DNA from: Arthrobacter sp. ISL-5
Lineage (GTDB): Bacteria; Actinomycetota; Actinomycetes; Actinomycetales; Micrococcaceae
Length of the DNA: 64,000 nt
Direction of reading: 5' to 3'
Assembly: GCF_018613835.1 (NCBI RefSeq)
Contig: NZ_JAGGPM010000008.1
Span: forward strand, 49,168 to 113,167
Shown here one piece after another: positions 45,008 through 53,401 of this stretch. The notes under the pieces are model-generated. The model did not search any database. It had not been told where the DNA came from and saw only the letters and a program-made list of their open reading frames with translations. The position numbers and the translations under genes were made by a program. Numbering within the stretch: position 1 is the stretch's first letter; each line of letters opens with the position of its first letter.

Positions 45008-45500
45008 GAGCCCCGTCTCGGAGCGGGTTGCTGTCGCCCAGGAGTTCGTCTACGGGCCGGTTATCGACTGGGCACGGCGCAGCCCGTTTCATACCAGCGC
45101 CCTCGGTCACTCGGCGCACCCGCCACTCACCGACTTGACGCTCGGGTGCTGGATTGGAGCATCCATCCTCGATGTCGTCGGAGGAGCTCAGGCACGTAGC
45201 AGCGCAATGCTCTTGGTCGGAGTCGGGCTGGCCGCGGCTGGACCCACCGCTATCGCCGGCGCCGGTGACTGGGCGGAAATGACCGGCACCGAACGCCGGA
45301 TCGGCGCGGTGCACGCACTGGGCACCGACGTCGCCGTCTTCCTTCTCCTCGGCTCCCTGATCGCGCGGAGGCGGGGCCGCTACGCCCTCGGCATGAGGCT
45401 CTGCCTCGCAGGAAACGTGATCCTGGCAGGTGCCGGATTCCTGGGCGGGCATCTGGCGCTCAATCGCGGAACCGCCCGCCGGACCACTGAGGCCGACTAG
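44955..45500 (+). CDS. DUF2231 membrane protein
   Basis: The 181-residue protein has ALGHSAHPPLTDLTLGCWIGAS near 48-70, the DUF2231 signature, followed by four hydrophobic helices. In relatives this domain is often fused to a Rieske iron-sulphur domain, which is missing here. It overlaps the resolvase remnant by 53 nt in another frame. Position of the start is uncertain; ATG 44955 lies shortly before the conserved part. Role unknown, perhaps redox-related. Confidence 0.75.
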   Translation: MSVSELSLPQRVGRAVGESPVSERVAVAQEFVYGPVIDWARRSPFHTSALGHSAHPPLTDLTLGCWIGASILDVVGGAQARSSAMLLVGVGLAAAGPTAIAGAGDWAEMTGTERRIGAVHALGTDVAVFLLLGSLIARRRGRYALGMRLCLAGNVILAGAGFLGGHLALNRGTARRTTEAD

Positions 45501-45659
45501 GAACCTTCAACCCTGCATCGACGCCATGGGCAGTCCTGTCTGGCATTCCTGTGGATTCAAGGAATGGCCGGTGCTGATGTTCAGCAGGACCTTCCTGCGG
45601 CGGGACAGTGACGCGACGAGCGCAGTATCCAGTCGTTCCGGCGCGTAGGTGTCGCTCCG

Positions 45660-46046
45660 TCAGCTGTTGCGGAAACCGGACAGCCACTGCATGGCTTCTT
45701 GCGCGTCCGTGAAGTATTGGGTCGGGCACTGCGGGCGGGGGAGCCTGAGGAGTCCATGGGCGATGACCCGGTCCACCGGAGTGGAACCCAGGACGGCGAA
45801 TGCTCTCACGGTGGCGGCCTCACTGTAGACGCTGATGGCCTCCCTGCTGACGGAGCCGACTCCCGTGATCTGAAGCAATACCACGGACGGTTCGCCTCCA
45901 GTGAGGGCCAGGAGATTCTCCCTGGCGAGGGCTCCGTCGCCAGCTGTCATTCGCGCGCCGGGCTTCAGGGCAATCCGGACGACTCCTTCGCTAATGAGGT
46001 CTACGGAAACGTTGGCCGCCGCAGGGGCGTCCTGGACTGATTGCAT
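45660..46046 (-). CDS. STAS/SEC14-like small protein (DUF7793 type)
   Basis: The 128-residue protein from ATG 46046 has GVVRIALKPGARMTAGDGAL, VVLLQITGVGSVSREAIS and FAVLGSTPVDRVIAH, then TQYFTDAQEAMQWL. This matches a family of alpha/beta proteins with a STAS-like or SpoIIAA-like fold that occurs in Arthrobacter. The frame is open upstream to 46259, but that part is not protein-like. No ribosome binding site is evident. A role in signalling is inferred from the fold only. Confidence 0.65.
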   Translation of the reverse strand: MQSVQDAPAAANVSVDLISEGVVRIALKPGARMTAGDGALARENLLALTGGEPSVVLLQITGVGSVSREAISVYSEAATVRAFAVLGSTPVDRVIAHGLLRLPRPQCPTQYFTDAQEAMQWLSGFRNS

Positions 46047-46297
46047 GCTTGTTTGGTCCCATCGGCTGAAGAAGTGTCTTGTCGCCTGGCCTCTGGGATC
46101 CTCATCAGGTGCGACTCCGCGCGTATGCGGCTGTCGCTCACCCCCCTTGGCCTGACATGCACAGCCTACTTCTATTTGGTGTGGCGCAGGACACATCCCG
46201 GGATGATGCCCGCCCGCGTCCCAGCCGAGGTTCCGCACCATCCAGCGACCACCTGGCACAGGTGAGTGCTTTGGGGCAGCCGTGGTGGTGGCTGCGA

Positions 46298-46906
46298 TCA
46301 GAGTGATCCGCCGGCGGCTTCCGGTGTGCCGGAATCGTGTGTCCCGCCGCCGTGCCCGCCGCCATGAGCGCCGCCGTGACCGCCGCCGTGGTGTCCGTGG
46401 TGTCCGCCATGACCGCCGCCGTGGTCACCGACCCGTTCGCGGGCCAGGAACATTTCGACGTCGAACAGGTTGTCCGCCCTGCGCGCGACGTTCAGGAGCG
46501 TGGACATGGAAGCGACCTCTTCCACCTGCTCCTTCAGGAACCAGAGCATGAACTGTTCGCCCAGGGGATCGTTTTCCTCCCGCGCGGCGGCGAAGAGCTC
46601 CTTGATGCGGTCGGTGACTTCAATCTCCTGGGCGAGGGCCAGGACGAGAGGTTCCTCCGCCGTCGTGAAATCGTTCCGGACGGGCTCGATTCCGGGGATG
46701 GTGATTTTGATCCCGCGGTCCAGGATGTACCGGACCATCATCATGGCGTGGTTGCGTTCCTCCAGGGACTGGCGGTAAAAGTGCTTGGCAAGCCGCGGCA
46801 AGTCCTGCCCGTCAAACCATGCGGCAATGGCGATGTACTGCTGGGACGCTGCGAACTCGTTGCCTACCTGGCGGGCCAGCAGTTCGTTGAATGGTGTGGG
46901 GCTCAT
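46298..46906 (-). CDS. Ferritin with Gly/His-rich C-terminal tail
   Basis: The 202-residue protein starts at ATG 46906 behind AGGAG. The four-helix ferritin body (1-160) has ferroxidase-type residues in NEFAASQQYIAIAAWF, EERNHAMMMVRY and FLKEQVEEVASM. The last 40 residues are almost only Gly and His, plus the terminal GTPEAAGGSL. Such a tail is not part of the ferritin fold and could bind metal at the shell surface. It stores iron; it lies downstream of, and in line with, the siderophore uptake operon. Confidence 0.88.
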   Translation of the reverse strand: MSPTPFNELLARQVGNEFAASQQYIAIAAWFDGQDLPRLAKHFYRQSLEERNHAMMMVRYILDRGIKITIPGIEPVRNDFTTAEEPLVLALAQEIEVTDRIKELFAAAREENDPLGEQFMLWFLKEQVEEVASMSTLLNVARRADNLFDVEMFLARERVGDHGGGHGGHHGHHGGGHGGAHGGGHGGGTHDSGTPEAAGGSL

Positions 46907-47039
46907 GGCGCTCTCCTGAAAGTGGGGGGTTCAAGGCCGAGCACGATGATCACAGGGCCTTGACGGCCCGGCCTGGCGGTGGGCCTGCACTGAGAATCCT
47001 CCGCCGGTGACCGCGGGTCAAGGCTCCCCTGCTACTAAA

Positions 47040-47867
47040 TCATCGGGTCCTGGAGTCCATGGAGTGCGGCCGGCCCAGCGGTACCACCAGCGGGGTGCCT
47101 GACACCGGGTCCTCGATGATCCGGCAGGGAAGGCCGAAGACATCCTCCACCAGTGCCTCGGTAATCACGTCGGATGGCGCGCCCTCGGCCACTACCGCCC
47201 CATCCGTCATGGCGATGATGTTGTTGGCGTAGCGGCTTGCATGGTTCAGGTCGTGGAGGACCGCAACGAGCGTATGCCCCTTGTCCCGGTTGAGGTCCCG
47301 GCACAGCTCCAGCAGTTCGATCTGGTGTGCGATGTCAAGGAAGGTCGTGGGCTCGTCGAGGAGGAGCAAGGGAGTCTGTTGCGCCAGGACCATTGCCACC
47401 CAGACGCGTTGACGCTGGCCGCCGGACAGTTCATCCACCAGCCGTCCCGAGAGCGGGGTGATGCCGGTGGCCTGCATGGCGTCCGCGACGGCGGCCTCGT
47501 CCTGTGCGGACCACTGGCGGAGCAGCTTCTGATGGGGGTAGCGGCCCCGGGCAACCAGGTCGGCAACCGTGATCCCATCCGGGGCAATGGAGGACTGCGG
47601 CAGTAAACCCAGCCGGCGAGCCAGCTCCTTCGCGGGCAGGCTCGCCACGGATTTGCCGTCCAGCAGCACTTGCCCGGATCGTGGCCTGACCAACCTCGCC
47701 AGCGCCCGCAGTAGGGTGGACTTGCCGCAGGCATTCGGTCCGACGATCACAGTGAAGGACCCATCGGGGATGCGCACGTTCAGGTTCTCGGAAATGATCC
47801 GCTGCTCGTAACCGACGGTAAGGCCTTCGGCGGACAGCAGGGGCGCGATGGTTGTAGTGCTGATCAT
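47040..47867 (-). CDS. Iron-siderophore ABC transporter ATP-binding protein (FecE-like)
   Basis: The 275-residue ATPase has Walker A GPNACGKST near 40-48, signature LSGGQRQRV and Walker B LLLLDEPTTFLD. AHQIELLELCRDLN is typical of Fe3+-siderophore/heme importers. It powers the two FecCD permeases upstream. Its ATG (47867) overlaps the permease stop by 4 bp and has AAGGAAG upstream. The frame is open further upstream within the permease gene; that part is not homologous. Confidence 0.92.
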   Translation of the reverse strand: MISTTTIAPLLSAEGLTVGYEQRIISENLNVRIPDGSFTVIVGPNACGKSTLLRALARLVRPRSGQVLLDGKSVASLPAKELARRLGLLPQSSIAPDGITVADLVARGRYPHQKLLRQWSAQDEAAVADAMQATGITPLSGRLVDELSGGQRQRVWVAMVLAQQTPLLLLDEPTTFLDIAHQIELLELCRDLNRDKGHTLVAVLHDLNHASRYANNIIAMTDGAVVAEGAPSDVITEALVEDVFGLPCRIIEDPVSGTPLVVPLGRPHSMDSRTR

Positions 47868-48940
47868 GACTTCCTTGCTTCCCTGGCCAGCAGCCAGACT
47901 AGGTAGATCCCGCCGATGCACACAGTGACAACGCCTACCGGCAGCTGGATCGGGGCGAACTGGCGCTGGGCGGCCAGGTCGCTGGCTGACAGCAGAACAG
48001 CTCCCATCAGGGCGGACGGCAGCAGCGCGATCCCCGCACTCTTGGTGACCCGGCGGGCAAGCTGAGGGGCCGCCAAGGCCACGAAAGCAATTGGACCCGC
48101 GACCGCGGTGACGGCGGCCGTCAACGCCACGCCAAGCACCATCAGCAGGACCCGCGTGGGTTCGGCCCGGACGCCCAAGGCGCGGGCAGCGTCGTCGCCC
48201 ATCTCCAGCATCCGCATCCGGCGGGACACGGCGAGCGCCGCCACGGCCACAACAACCACGACGGCGGCAGCCGGCCCTGCCTGCTGCCAGGTGATTCCGT
48301 TGAGGGAGCCTGCACCCCACACGGCCGCCGCCATGGAGACCTCCAGTTCGGCGCGGAGGATCAGCCAATGGTTCAGGGACGCCAGCATCGCACTGATGCC
48401 GATGCCGACGATGATCAGCCGGAAGCCCTGGGAGCCGCGGCGGAAGGCCAGCACGTAGACGGCAAGGGCGGTCAGCACTCCGCCGATGAGGGCGCCAGAG
48501 GCGATCTGGAGGTAGCTTCCTCCAACGGTCAGGATCACCAGCAGCGCGCCCGTGTAAGCGCCGGCGTTAAAGCCGATGATGTCGGGGCTGCCCAGCGGGT
48601 TGCGCGTCAGGGATTGGAAGATGCCGCCGCTCATGCCCAACGCCGCCCCGAAGAGCAGCGCCGAGAGCACCCGCGGGAGCCGCCAGTCCATGACGACGGT
48701 CCGCGTGAGGGCATCGGCGTCGCCTTCAAACGCCCGCACCACCTGGGGAACGCTGAGGGCGAAGTCCCCAGTGGCCAACGAAAAAAGTCCGACGGCGAGA
48801 CCCGCCAGGATCAGCGAAATGCCGACTACGAGTGTGCGGACGTCCAGCATCAGGCTGATGCCCGGTCCGCGAGTGCGCAGCAGCAAGGTGGGCCGTCCGA
48901 AGTCGATGCGCGGGCGGGTCCCCTTGCCCGTGGTCGTCAT
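47864..48940 (-). CDS. FecCD-family siderophore permease, subunit 2
   Basis: The 358-residue membrane protein has about nine or ten helices. It carries the FecCD landmarks GMSGGIFQSLTRNPLGSPDIIGFNAGA, ARALGV (ATPase contact) and GPIAFVALAAPQLARR. It forms the channel with the other permease. Start ATG 48940 overlaps the upstream permease stop by 4 bp, showing translational coupling. Confidence 0.92.
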   Translation of the reverse strand: MTTTGKGTRPRIDFGRPTLLLRTRGPGISLMLDVRTLVVGISLILAGLAVGLFSLATGDFALSVPQVVRAFEGDADALTRTVVMDWRLPRVLSALLFGAALGMSGGIFQSLTRNPLGSPDIIGFNAGAYTGALLVILTVGGSYLQIASGALIGGVLTALAVYVLAFRRGSQGFRLIIVGIGISAMLASLNHWLILRAELEVSMAAAVWGAGSLNGITWQQAGPAAAVVVVVAVAALAVSRRMRMLEMGDDAARALGVRAEPTRVLLMVLGVALTAAVTAVAGPIAFVALAAPQLARRVTKSAGIALLPSALMGAVLLSASDLAAQRQFAPIQLPVGVVTVCIGGIYLVWLLAREARKS

Positions 48941-50034
48941 AGTCCGCTCACTTTCCTGCGGCGTACCAGCGCTATGAGCACAGGGGCGCCGATAAACGCC
49001 GTCACGACGCCCACCTGGAGCTCGCCCGGCACTGCTACCCTGCCGACGACGTCGGAGGCGAGCAACAGGATGGGTGAGAGTACGAGGGTCAGGGTGAGGA
49101 TCCAGCGCTGGTCCGGTCCGGCAATCCACCGCGCCACATGCGGGACCATCAGCCCGACAAAGCCAATGGCACCGGCCGCGGCGGTGGCCGAGCCACTAAG
49201 CAGCGTGATGGCCACAACGCCGAAGATCCGGGTGCGGTTGACGTTGCTGCCAAGTGCCGTGGCCAGGTCGTCGCCCAAGGCGACGGCGTTCATACCGCGC
49301 GCCGTAAACAGGGCCACTACTAGCCCTGCGGCCATAAACGGCGCAACAGCGAAAACGGTGTCCATCGTGCGGCTGTCCAACGATCCGACGCTCCACGAGC
49401 GCAGGTGGTCAAAGGCCTTCGGATTCAGGAGCGTCAGCCCTGAGCTGACGCCGGTCAGCACGGCTCCCAGCGCGACCCCCGCCAGGGTCAGGCGGATAGG
49501 GTTCACCACGTTCCGGCCCGAGGTGCTGATCAGGTACACGGCGATCGTCGTCAGGATGGCACCGGCGAACGCGGCCCAGATGTAGCCGCTAAGTGTGGTG
49601 ACGCCGAAGGCGCCGATGGCAATGACAATGGCGAAGGATGCTCCTGCATTGACCCCCAAAATGCCGGGGTCGGCCAGTGGGTTGCGCGTGATTCCCTGGA
49701 TCAATGCCCCTGCCGCCCCGAGCGCCATGCCAACGCAAATGCCCAAAAGGGTTCGGGGCAGCCGGTTCTGGAGGATGATCGCGTGATCGGCCGTGTCCTG
49801 AAAGTCAGTGAAGGCTTCCAGGACGGTTCCCGCGGGGATGAACTTTGCGCCGACGCCCAGGCTCAACAGTGTGGCGGCGAGTAATGCGCCGACGGCGCAC
49901 AGCAGGACAAGGAGCCGCCATGGCAGCCTGCCTCGAAGACCACCGGCGGGGCCCCGGGCAAGAACAGCTCCATCAGCAATGAGCTCGGCGTTTACGGGTG
50001 CGCGCTGGCACGCCGGCGGCGTCAGTTGGGACAC
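48937..50034 (-). CDS. FecCD-family siderophore permease, subunit 1
   Basis: The 365-residue membrane protein has GAAGALIQGITRNPLADPGILGVNAGA, ATALGSNVNRTR and GAIGFVGLMVPHVARW, as in FepD/FecC. The first 40 residues are cytoplasmic. The start is GTG 50034. It is the first gene of the minus-strand import operon and is divergent from the binding-protein gene across 134 bp containing an IdeR-like box, so both directions are probably iron-repressed. Confidence 0.92.
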   Translation of the reverse strand: MSQLTPPACQRAPVNAELIADGAVLARGPAGGLRGRLPWRLLVLLCAVGALLAATLLSLGVGAKFIPAGTVLEAFTDFQDTADHAIILQNRLPRTLLGICVGMALGAAGALIQGITRNPLADPGILGVNAGASFAIVIAIGAFGVTTLSGYIWAAFAGAILTTIAVYLISTSGRNVVNPIRLTLAGVALGAVLTGVSSGLTLLNPKAFDHLRSWSVGSLDSRTMDTVFAVAPFMAAGLVVALFTARGMNAVALGDDLATALGSNVNRTRIFGVVAITLLSGSATAAAGAIGFVGLMVPHVARWIAGPDQRWILTLTLVLSPILLLASDVVGRVAVPGELQVGVVTAFIGAPVLIALVRRRKVSGL

Positions 50035-50150
50035 AACGGATCAAATCTCCGAAAGGCTGGGGGCAGAGGCAAGGTCGAACGGAATCGGGAAGTCAACGGT
50101 CGGTGGGCAACGGTTGCGGTTGAGTCACCATTTGATGAAACAGACCTGTA

Positions 50151-50169
50151 TTAGGTTAGCCTTACCTGG
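50151..50169. promoter_or_regulatory. Iron box (IdeR/DtxR-type operator)
   Basis: TTAGGTTAGCCTTACCTGG matches the TTAGGTTAGSCTAACCTAA consensus at 16 of 19 positions. It overlaps a TATTAG -10 and runs into the GTG start at 50169. Fe2+-IdeR bound here should shut off the binding-protein gene and perhaps the divergent permease operon. Confidence 0.85.
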
Positions 50170-51224
50170 TGAAAAATGACGATTCAACAACTCAACCGCG
50201 GCGCACCTCCCGCCCGCGGCATCTGATGGCCCGGCTTGCCGGTTCCGTCCTCGTTCTCGGTCTGGTGGCCGGCTGCGGCACTGCGGCAGGCGCTGGCTCC
50301 TCGGCAGGCAACACGGATGTTGCCACCGGAGGGTCCAAGTTCACCACCGCCGACCAGGAAACCGCCAAGCTCGGTACAGACGCTGCACCCGGCGAATTCC
50401 CGCGCGTCATCAAACACGCAAGCGGCGTAACCAAGCTGGAGAAGAAACCCAGCCGCGTCGTGGTCCTGGACACCGGGGAGCTGGACGACGTGCTGTCGCT
50501 CGGCATCACCCCTGTGGGCATCCCGACGACGGACGGCAAGAACTCCATTCCCAGCTACCTGGCCGATAAGGTCAAGGACGTTGCCACCGTTGGCACCATC
50601 CAGAGCCTTAACCTGGAAGCGATCGCCGCGCTCAAGCCGGACCTGATCCTGGGCAGCCAGCTCCGGGCGGACAAACTCTACCCGCAGCTTTCTGCCATTG
50701 CGCCGACCGTCTTCAGCATCCGCCCCGGCTTCCCGTGGAAGGAGAACTTCCTTCTGGTGGGCGATTCCCTCGGCGAGGAGCCCCAGGCCGTCAAGGTCCT
50801 CAACGACTACCAGGCCCAGGCTGACGCGCTCAAGAAGGACGTCACCGGCGATCCGAAGATCTCCCTGGTCAGGTTCCTCCCTGGCAAGATCCGCCTCTAT
50901 GCCAACAAATCGCTGATCGGTGTCATCCTCAAGGACGCGGGCCTGAGCCGCCCTGAGAACCAGGACATCGATGAGCTGGCAGCGGAAGTGTCAGCCGAAA
51001 ACATCGAACAGGCCGATTCGGACTGGATCTTCTACAGCAGCTACGGGGATCCCGCCGCCACGGGCGAGACCTCGGTGGTCGAAGGCGCGGTCTGGCCGCG
51101 GCTCAACGCCGTCAAGGGCGGCCAGGCAAAGGCCGTCAACGACGACGTTTGGTTCCTCGGCCTCGGCCCCACAGGCGCACAGCTCATCCTGAAGGACCTG
51201 CGGGACGTGTTAACCGACAGCTAA
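50169..51224 (+). CDS. Iron-siderophore ABC transporter substrate-binding lipoprotein
   Basis: The 351-residue protein has a basic N-terminus and a signal helix ending in lipobox LVAGC with Cys36. The two-lobed FecB/FepB-type domain follows (RVVVLDTGELDDVLSLGITPVGIP, LNLEAIAALKPDLILGS). It binds ferric siderophores and delivers them to the FecCD permeases encoded divergently. GTG 50169 directly follows the iron box, so the message is probably leaderless; ATG 50226 is a possible shorter start. A strong hairpin follows. Confidence 0.9.
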   Translation: MKNDDSTTQPRRTSRPRHLMARLAGSVLVLGLVAGCGTAAGAGSSAGNTDVATGGSKFTTADQETAKLGTDAAPGEFPRVIKHASGVTKLEKKPSRVVVLDTGELDDVLSLGITPVGIPTTDGKNSIPSYLADKVKDVATVGTIQSLNLEAIAALKPDLILGSQLRADKLYPQLSAIAPTVFSIRPGFPWKENFLLVGDSLGEEPQAVKVLNDYQAQADALKKDVTGDPKISLVRFLPGKIRLYANKSLIGVILKDAGLSRPENQDIDELAAEVSAENIEQADSDWIFYSSYGDPAATGETSVVEGAVWPRLNAVKGGQAKAVNDDVWFLGLGPTGAQLILKDLRDVLTDS

Positions 51225-51236
51225 GACAAAGACAAG

Positions 51237-51297
51237 AACGACGGCGCCCGTCACCTCGCGGTGGTGGGCGCCTCGCGGTGGTGGGCGCCGTCGTCGT
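51237..51297 (+). terminator. Terminator with a duplicated 17-bp arm
   Basis: AACGACGGCGCCC pairs with GGGCGCCGTCGTCGTT. Inside, the 17-bp unit CCTCGCGGTGGTGGGCG occurs twice in tandem (51254-51270 and 51271-51287), so two alternative hairpins can form with the same 5' arm. It ends with CGTTTG. Confidence 0.75.
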
Positions 51298-51337
51298 TTG
51301 CCTGTGGGCCGGCCGCGAAGGGGCGGGCCCACAGGCC

Positions 51338-51730
51338 TCAGCGGGATGCACGCGAGCGGGGCGCCGGGCGAAAATAGTCGGTCAGGAATCCAGCGAGGAC
51401 GCTGGACAGGGCAAGGATGAGGGCGGGAAGGAGCGTCATCGGGCCCACGAACTCCCGGACGTCGACCTTGTACAGGAACAAAAGGAGGACCGCAACGAGG
51501 ACGTAAGCGATCGACAGCGCCACACCGATCATCGTGATGACCGTTCCCCGCGTTCGCATCTTCGTTTTGGGAAACTGCTTCGCGTACTCCTCCGCCTTGC
51601 CGAATTCAGCCTCAGCCGGAGTCCCCGCAGCGGCCTCATGCGCGCGCACCTCGTCGAGAGTTTCTGCGATCTCATCCTCGGACACTCCACGAATTCGGAG
51701 GTTGAAGGTCAGGTTTCGTTCGTAGCTCAT
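51338..51730 (-). CDS. HAAS-domain (DUF1700-like) membrane protein
   Basis: The 130-residue protein has an N-terminal helical HAAS-like domain (LRIRGVSEDEIAETLDEVRAH) and then two transmembrane helices near 63-85 and 97-118. Such proteins are typically encoded next to PadR regulators and are thought to relay envelope signals. Its ATG overlaps the padR stop by 4 bp. Function is otherwise unknown. Confidence 0.8.
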   Translation of the reverse strand: MSYERNLTFNLRIRGVSEDEIAETLDEVRAHEAAAGTPAEAEFGKAEEYAKQFPKTKMRTRGTVITMIGVALSIAYVLVAVLLLFLYKVDVREFVGPMTLLPALILALSSVLAGFLTDYFRPAPRSRASR

Positions 51731-52068
51731 GGCTGTTCCTGTCGGGTGGATCGAAGGGTGGTCAAGGCGTTGTCCATCTGCTGCCAGGCAGAGACGGCCC
51801 GCTCGAGTTCGGTGCGGCCGTGCTCGGTGAGCGTGAATTGCTTGCGTCCCGGCCCTGCCTGGTCATGCTGCCATCTGTGCTCAACCAGGCCCTGCTCCTC
51901 CAGCCTCTTGAGCAGTGGGTAGAGCGTCCCGCCTTTGATTCGCTCGAAGCCGTGCGCCCTGAGCTCCTCGGCCATGGCGTAACCGTGACTTTCACCGTTG
52001 CTGAGCACGGCGAGCACTGCCTGCGGGAGCGCCGCGCGGATCAGCTCCTGGTTCCAGTCGAACGTCAT
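51727..52068 (-). CDS. PadR-family transcriptional regulator
   Basis: The 113-residue winged-helix protein has PQAVLAVLSNGESHGYAMAEEL, then IKGGTLYPLLKRLEEQGLVEHRW (recognition helix and wing) and a C-terminal dimerisation helix. PadR proteins repress transport or stress genes until a ligand binds. It probably represses its own operon through the palindromes just upstream. It is coupled to the HAAS gene, and the frameshifted hydrolase gene ends only 16 nt upstream. Confidence 0.92.
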   Translation of the reverse strand: MTFDWNQELIRAALPQAVLAVLSNGESHGYAMAEELRAHGFERIKGGTLYPLLKRLEEQGLVEHRWQHDQAGPGRKQFTLTEHGRTELERAVSAWQQMDNALTTLRSTRQEQP

Positions 52069-52074
52069 AGGCAG

Positions 52075-52095
52075 ATAGTGACACTACCTAGGTAG
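52075..52095. promoter_or_regulatory. Putative PadR operator: two adjacent palindromes
   Basis: TAGTGACACTA (52076-52086, near-palindrome with an odd centre) and CTACCTAGGTAG (52084-52095, perfect 12-bp palindrome) overlap by 3 bp, 7 nt upstream of the padR start. They also cover the stop codon of the hydrolase gene. PadR regulators commonly bind such paired inverted repeats. Confidence 0.55.
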
Positions 52096-52907
52096 CGAGT
52101 CAACTTCGGCCTGCTTGAGGAAGGCGTTGATTTTATTGGCCATGGCGGGGGATTGTGTCCAGTGCAGGTAGTGCCCACCGGGGAGCACCTGGATCTCGTG
52201 ATGCCGGACGTTTCGTAATCGGCTCTCGCTTGCTGTGTGCCCTGCGCCTTCCGGTTCGGCCAGACCGGGTGCGATCGCCGTGACCCAGCGGACCACACCC
52301 GTGGTCGAAAGCATCCGGCCCCAGTTGATTCCTGCCGGGCGCTGGGACGCGTCAGTCGGGCCAGTCCCGGCTGCTGGCACCGTGGGGTCAATTCCGACGA
52401 CGGCCGACACTTCCTCGCGGTACCGGTTGGCGTAGTCGAGGGTGTAAAAGCCCGCTATGGAGTGGCCCGCGAGGATGTAGGGGCGGTCGACGTTCAGTTT
52501 CGTGAGCGCTTCATGAAGTTCGGCCGTGATGTTTTCGACGGTGCGCTCCACGGGTGTCACGTCGCTGTATCCGTAGCCGAACCCTTCAACGACCACGACC
52601 TGATAGTCGGGAAGTTCGCGGATGAGCGGCCCAAAATCGAGCGCCGGCGCCGGCGTGCCCAGTCCGCTCAGCAGCACGATCGTCTCAGGTGTGCCCGTGG
52701 CGCCGAGGCGCGGTAGACATTGAGCTCGCCGTGGCTGATTTGAACCCGCTGCCCGTACGGAGCGATTGAGGAGCGCTCGGCGTTCTCGATCACCAGGTTG
52801 GCCGTCGTCGAGCAGAGGACGAGCCCCGCAACCATGACAGCCACGAGACCCAGGTTGCGGATTCTCCTGCGCCAGTTGTGGCCGCTGCCGGATGCCGCGG
52901 GAGTCAT
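52084..52907 (-). pseudogene. Membrane-anchored alpha/beta hydrolase, frameshifted
   Basis: ATG 52907 follows AGGAGA. The first frame encodes a transmembrane helix (LGLVAVMVAGLVLCSTTANL) and VQISHGELNVYR. The homology then shifts at about 52703-52716 into the frame that continues TPETIVLLSGLGTPAPALDF, the lid region and LAGHSIAGFYTLDYA (nucleophile elbow GHSIAG with Ser). It ends with GGHYLHWTQSP (catalytic His). A one-base indel explains the break. As read it is inactive. Sequencing error is possible, since all catalytic residues are retained. Confidence 0.78.
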
Positions 52908-53245
52908 CGCTTGCTCTCCTTCTGTTGTCCTTGGCCTCAACGGTCCTCACGCGGCGGCCAGGGAAGCCAGGCGGCAGGGACGGCCCGCAGCCGTATAGGG
53001 GATGAGCACTCCATCGCGGGAGTGATGCGTGGTCTCAGGCAAGTGCGGGCGCACATATCGCCGCGGCGATGAATCCTCATATGCCACCATGCGGCCATCG
53101 TAGTCCGCAGGAATCCGCTGACAAGGAGGGCTCACAAACTGCTCCCAGATGCGGTCCTCTGCGCGGCTCCCGGCCTGGTGTTCCTTGCTTGTAGTCTGAA
53201 GCCTGTGCATGCGCCTGCTGCACAGATAGTTTGGGGGAGTTTGTC
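52908..53245. other. Gene-free divergent region
   Basis: The 338 bp between the divergent hydrolase and the 50-residue membrane gene hold no credible frame. GGGGGAG at 53232-53238 is the ribosome binding site of the downstream gene. Promoters for both directions must lie here but are not clear. Confidence 0.5.
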
Positions 53246-53398
53246 GTGGTTTCGTTCGAGCTTTTGGGGGTTCTCTACTTCGTCGTGACGGCGGTCATAG
53301 CAGTCCTCGCCGTGTACGCCTTGGTGCTGGTCGTCGTCTTTCTGCGCCTTTGGATCCGTGAGCTGAAGGCAACGCAGCATCCTGGTGGAGACAAGTAG
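53246..53398 (+). CDS. Small single-helix membrane protein, 50 residues
   Basis: GTG 53246 is preceded 7 nt upstream by GGGGGAG. The product starts VVSFELLGVLYFVVTAVIAV, continues hydrophobic to about residue 34, and ends in a basic/polar tail (RLWIRELKATQHPGGDK). It stops at 53396-53398, 3 nt before the SRPBCC gene, so the two are likely co-transcribed. A clean helix plus charged tail, with a strong ribosome binding site, supports a real gene. Function unknown. Confidence 0.6.
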   Translation: MVSFELLGVLYFVVTAVIAVLAVYALVLVVVFLRLWIRELKATQHPGGDK

Positions 53399-53401
53399 TT
53401 C

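Noticed and set aside
37202..46300. A complete integrative element or prophage
   Set aside because: No integrase, no structural phage genes and no matching right-end tRNA fragment were seen; only a resolvase remnant is present.
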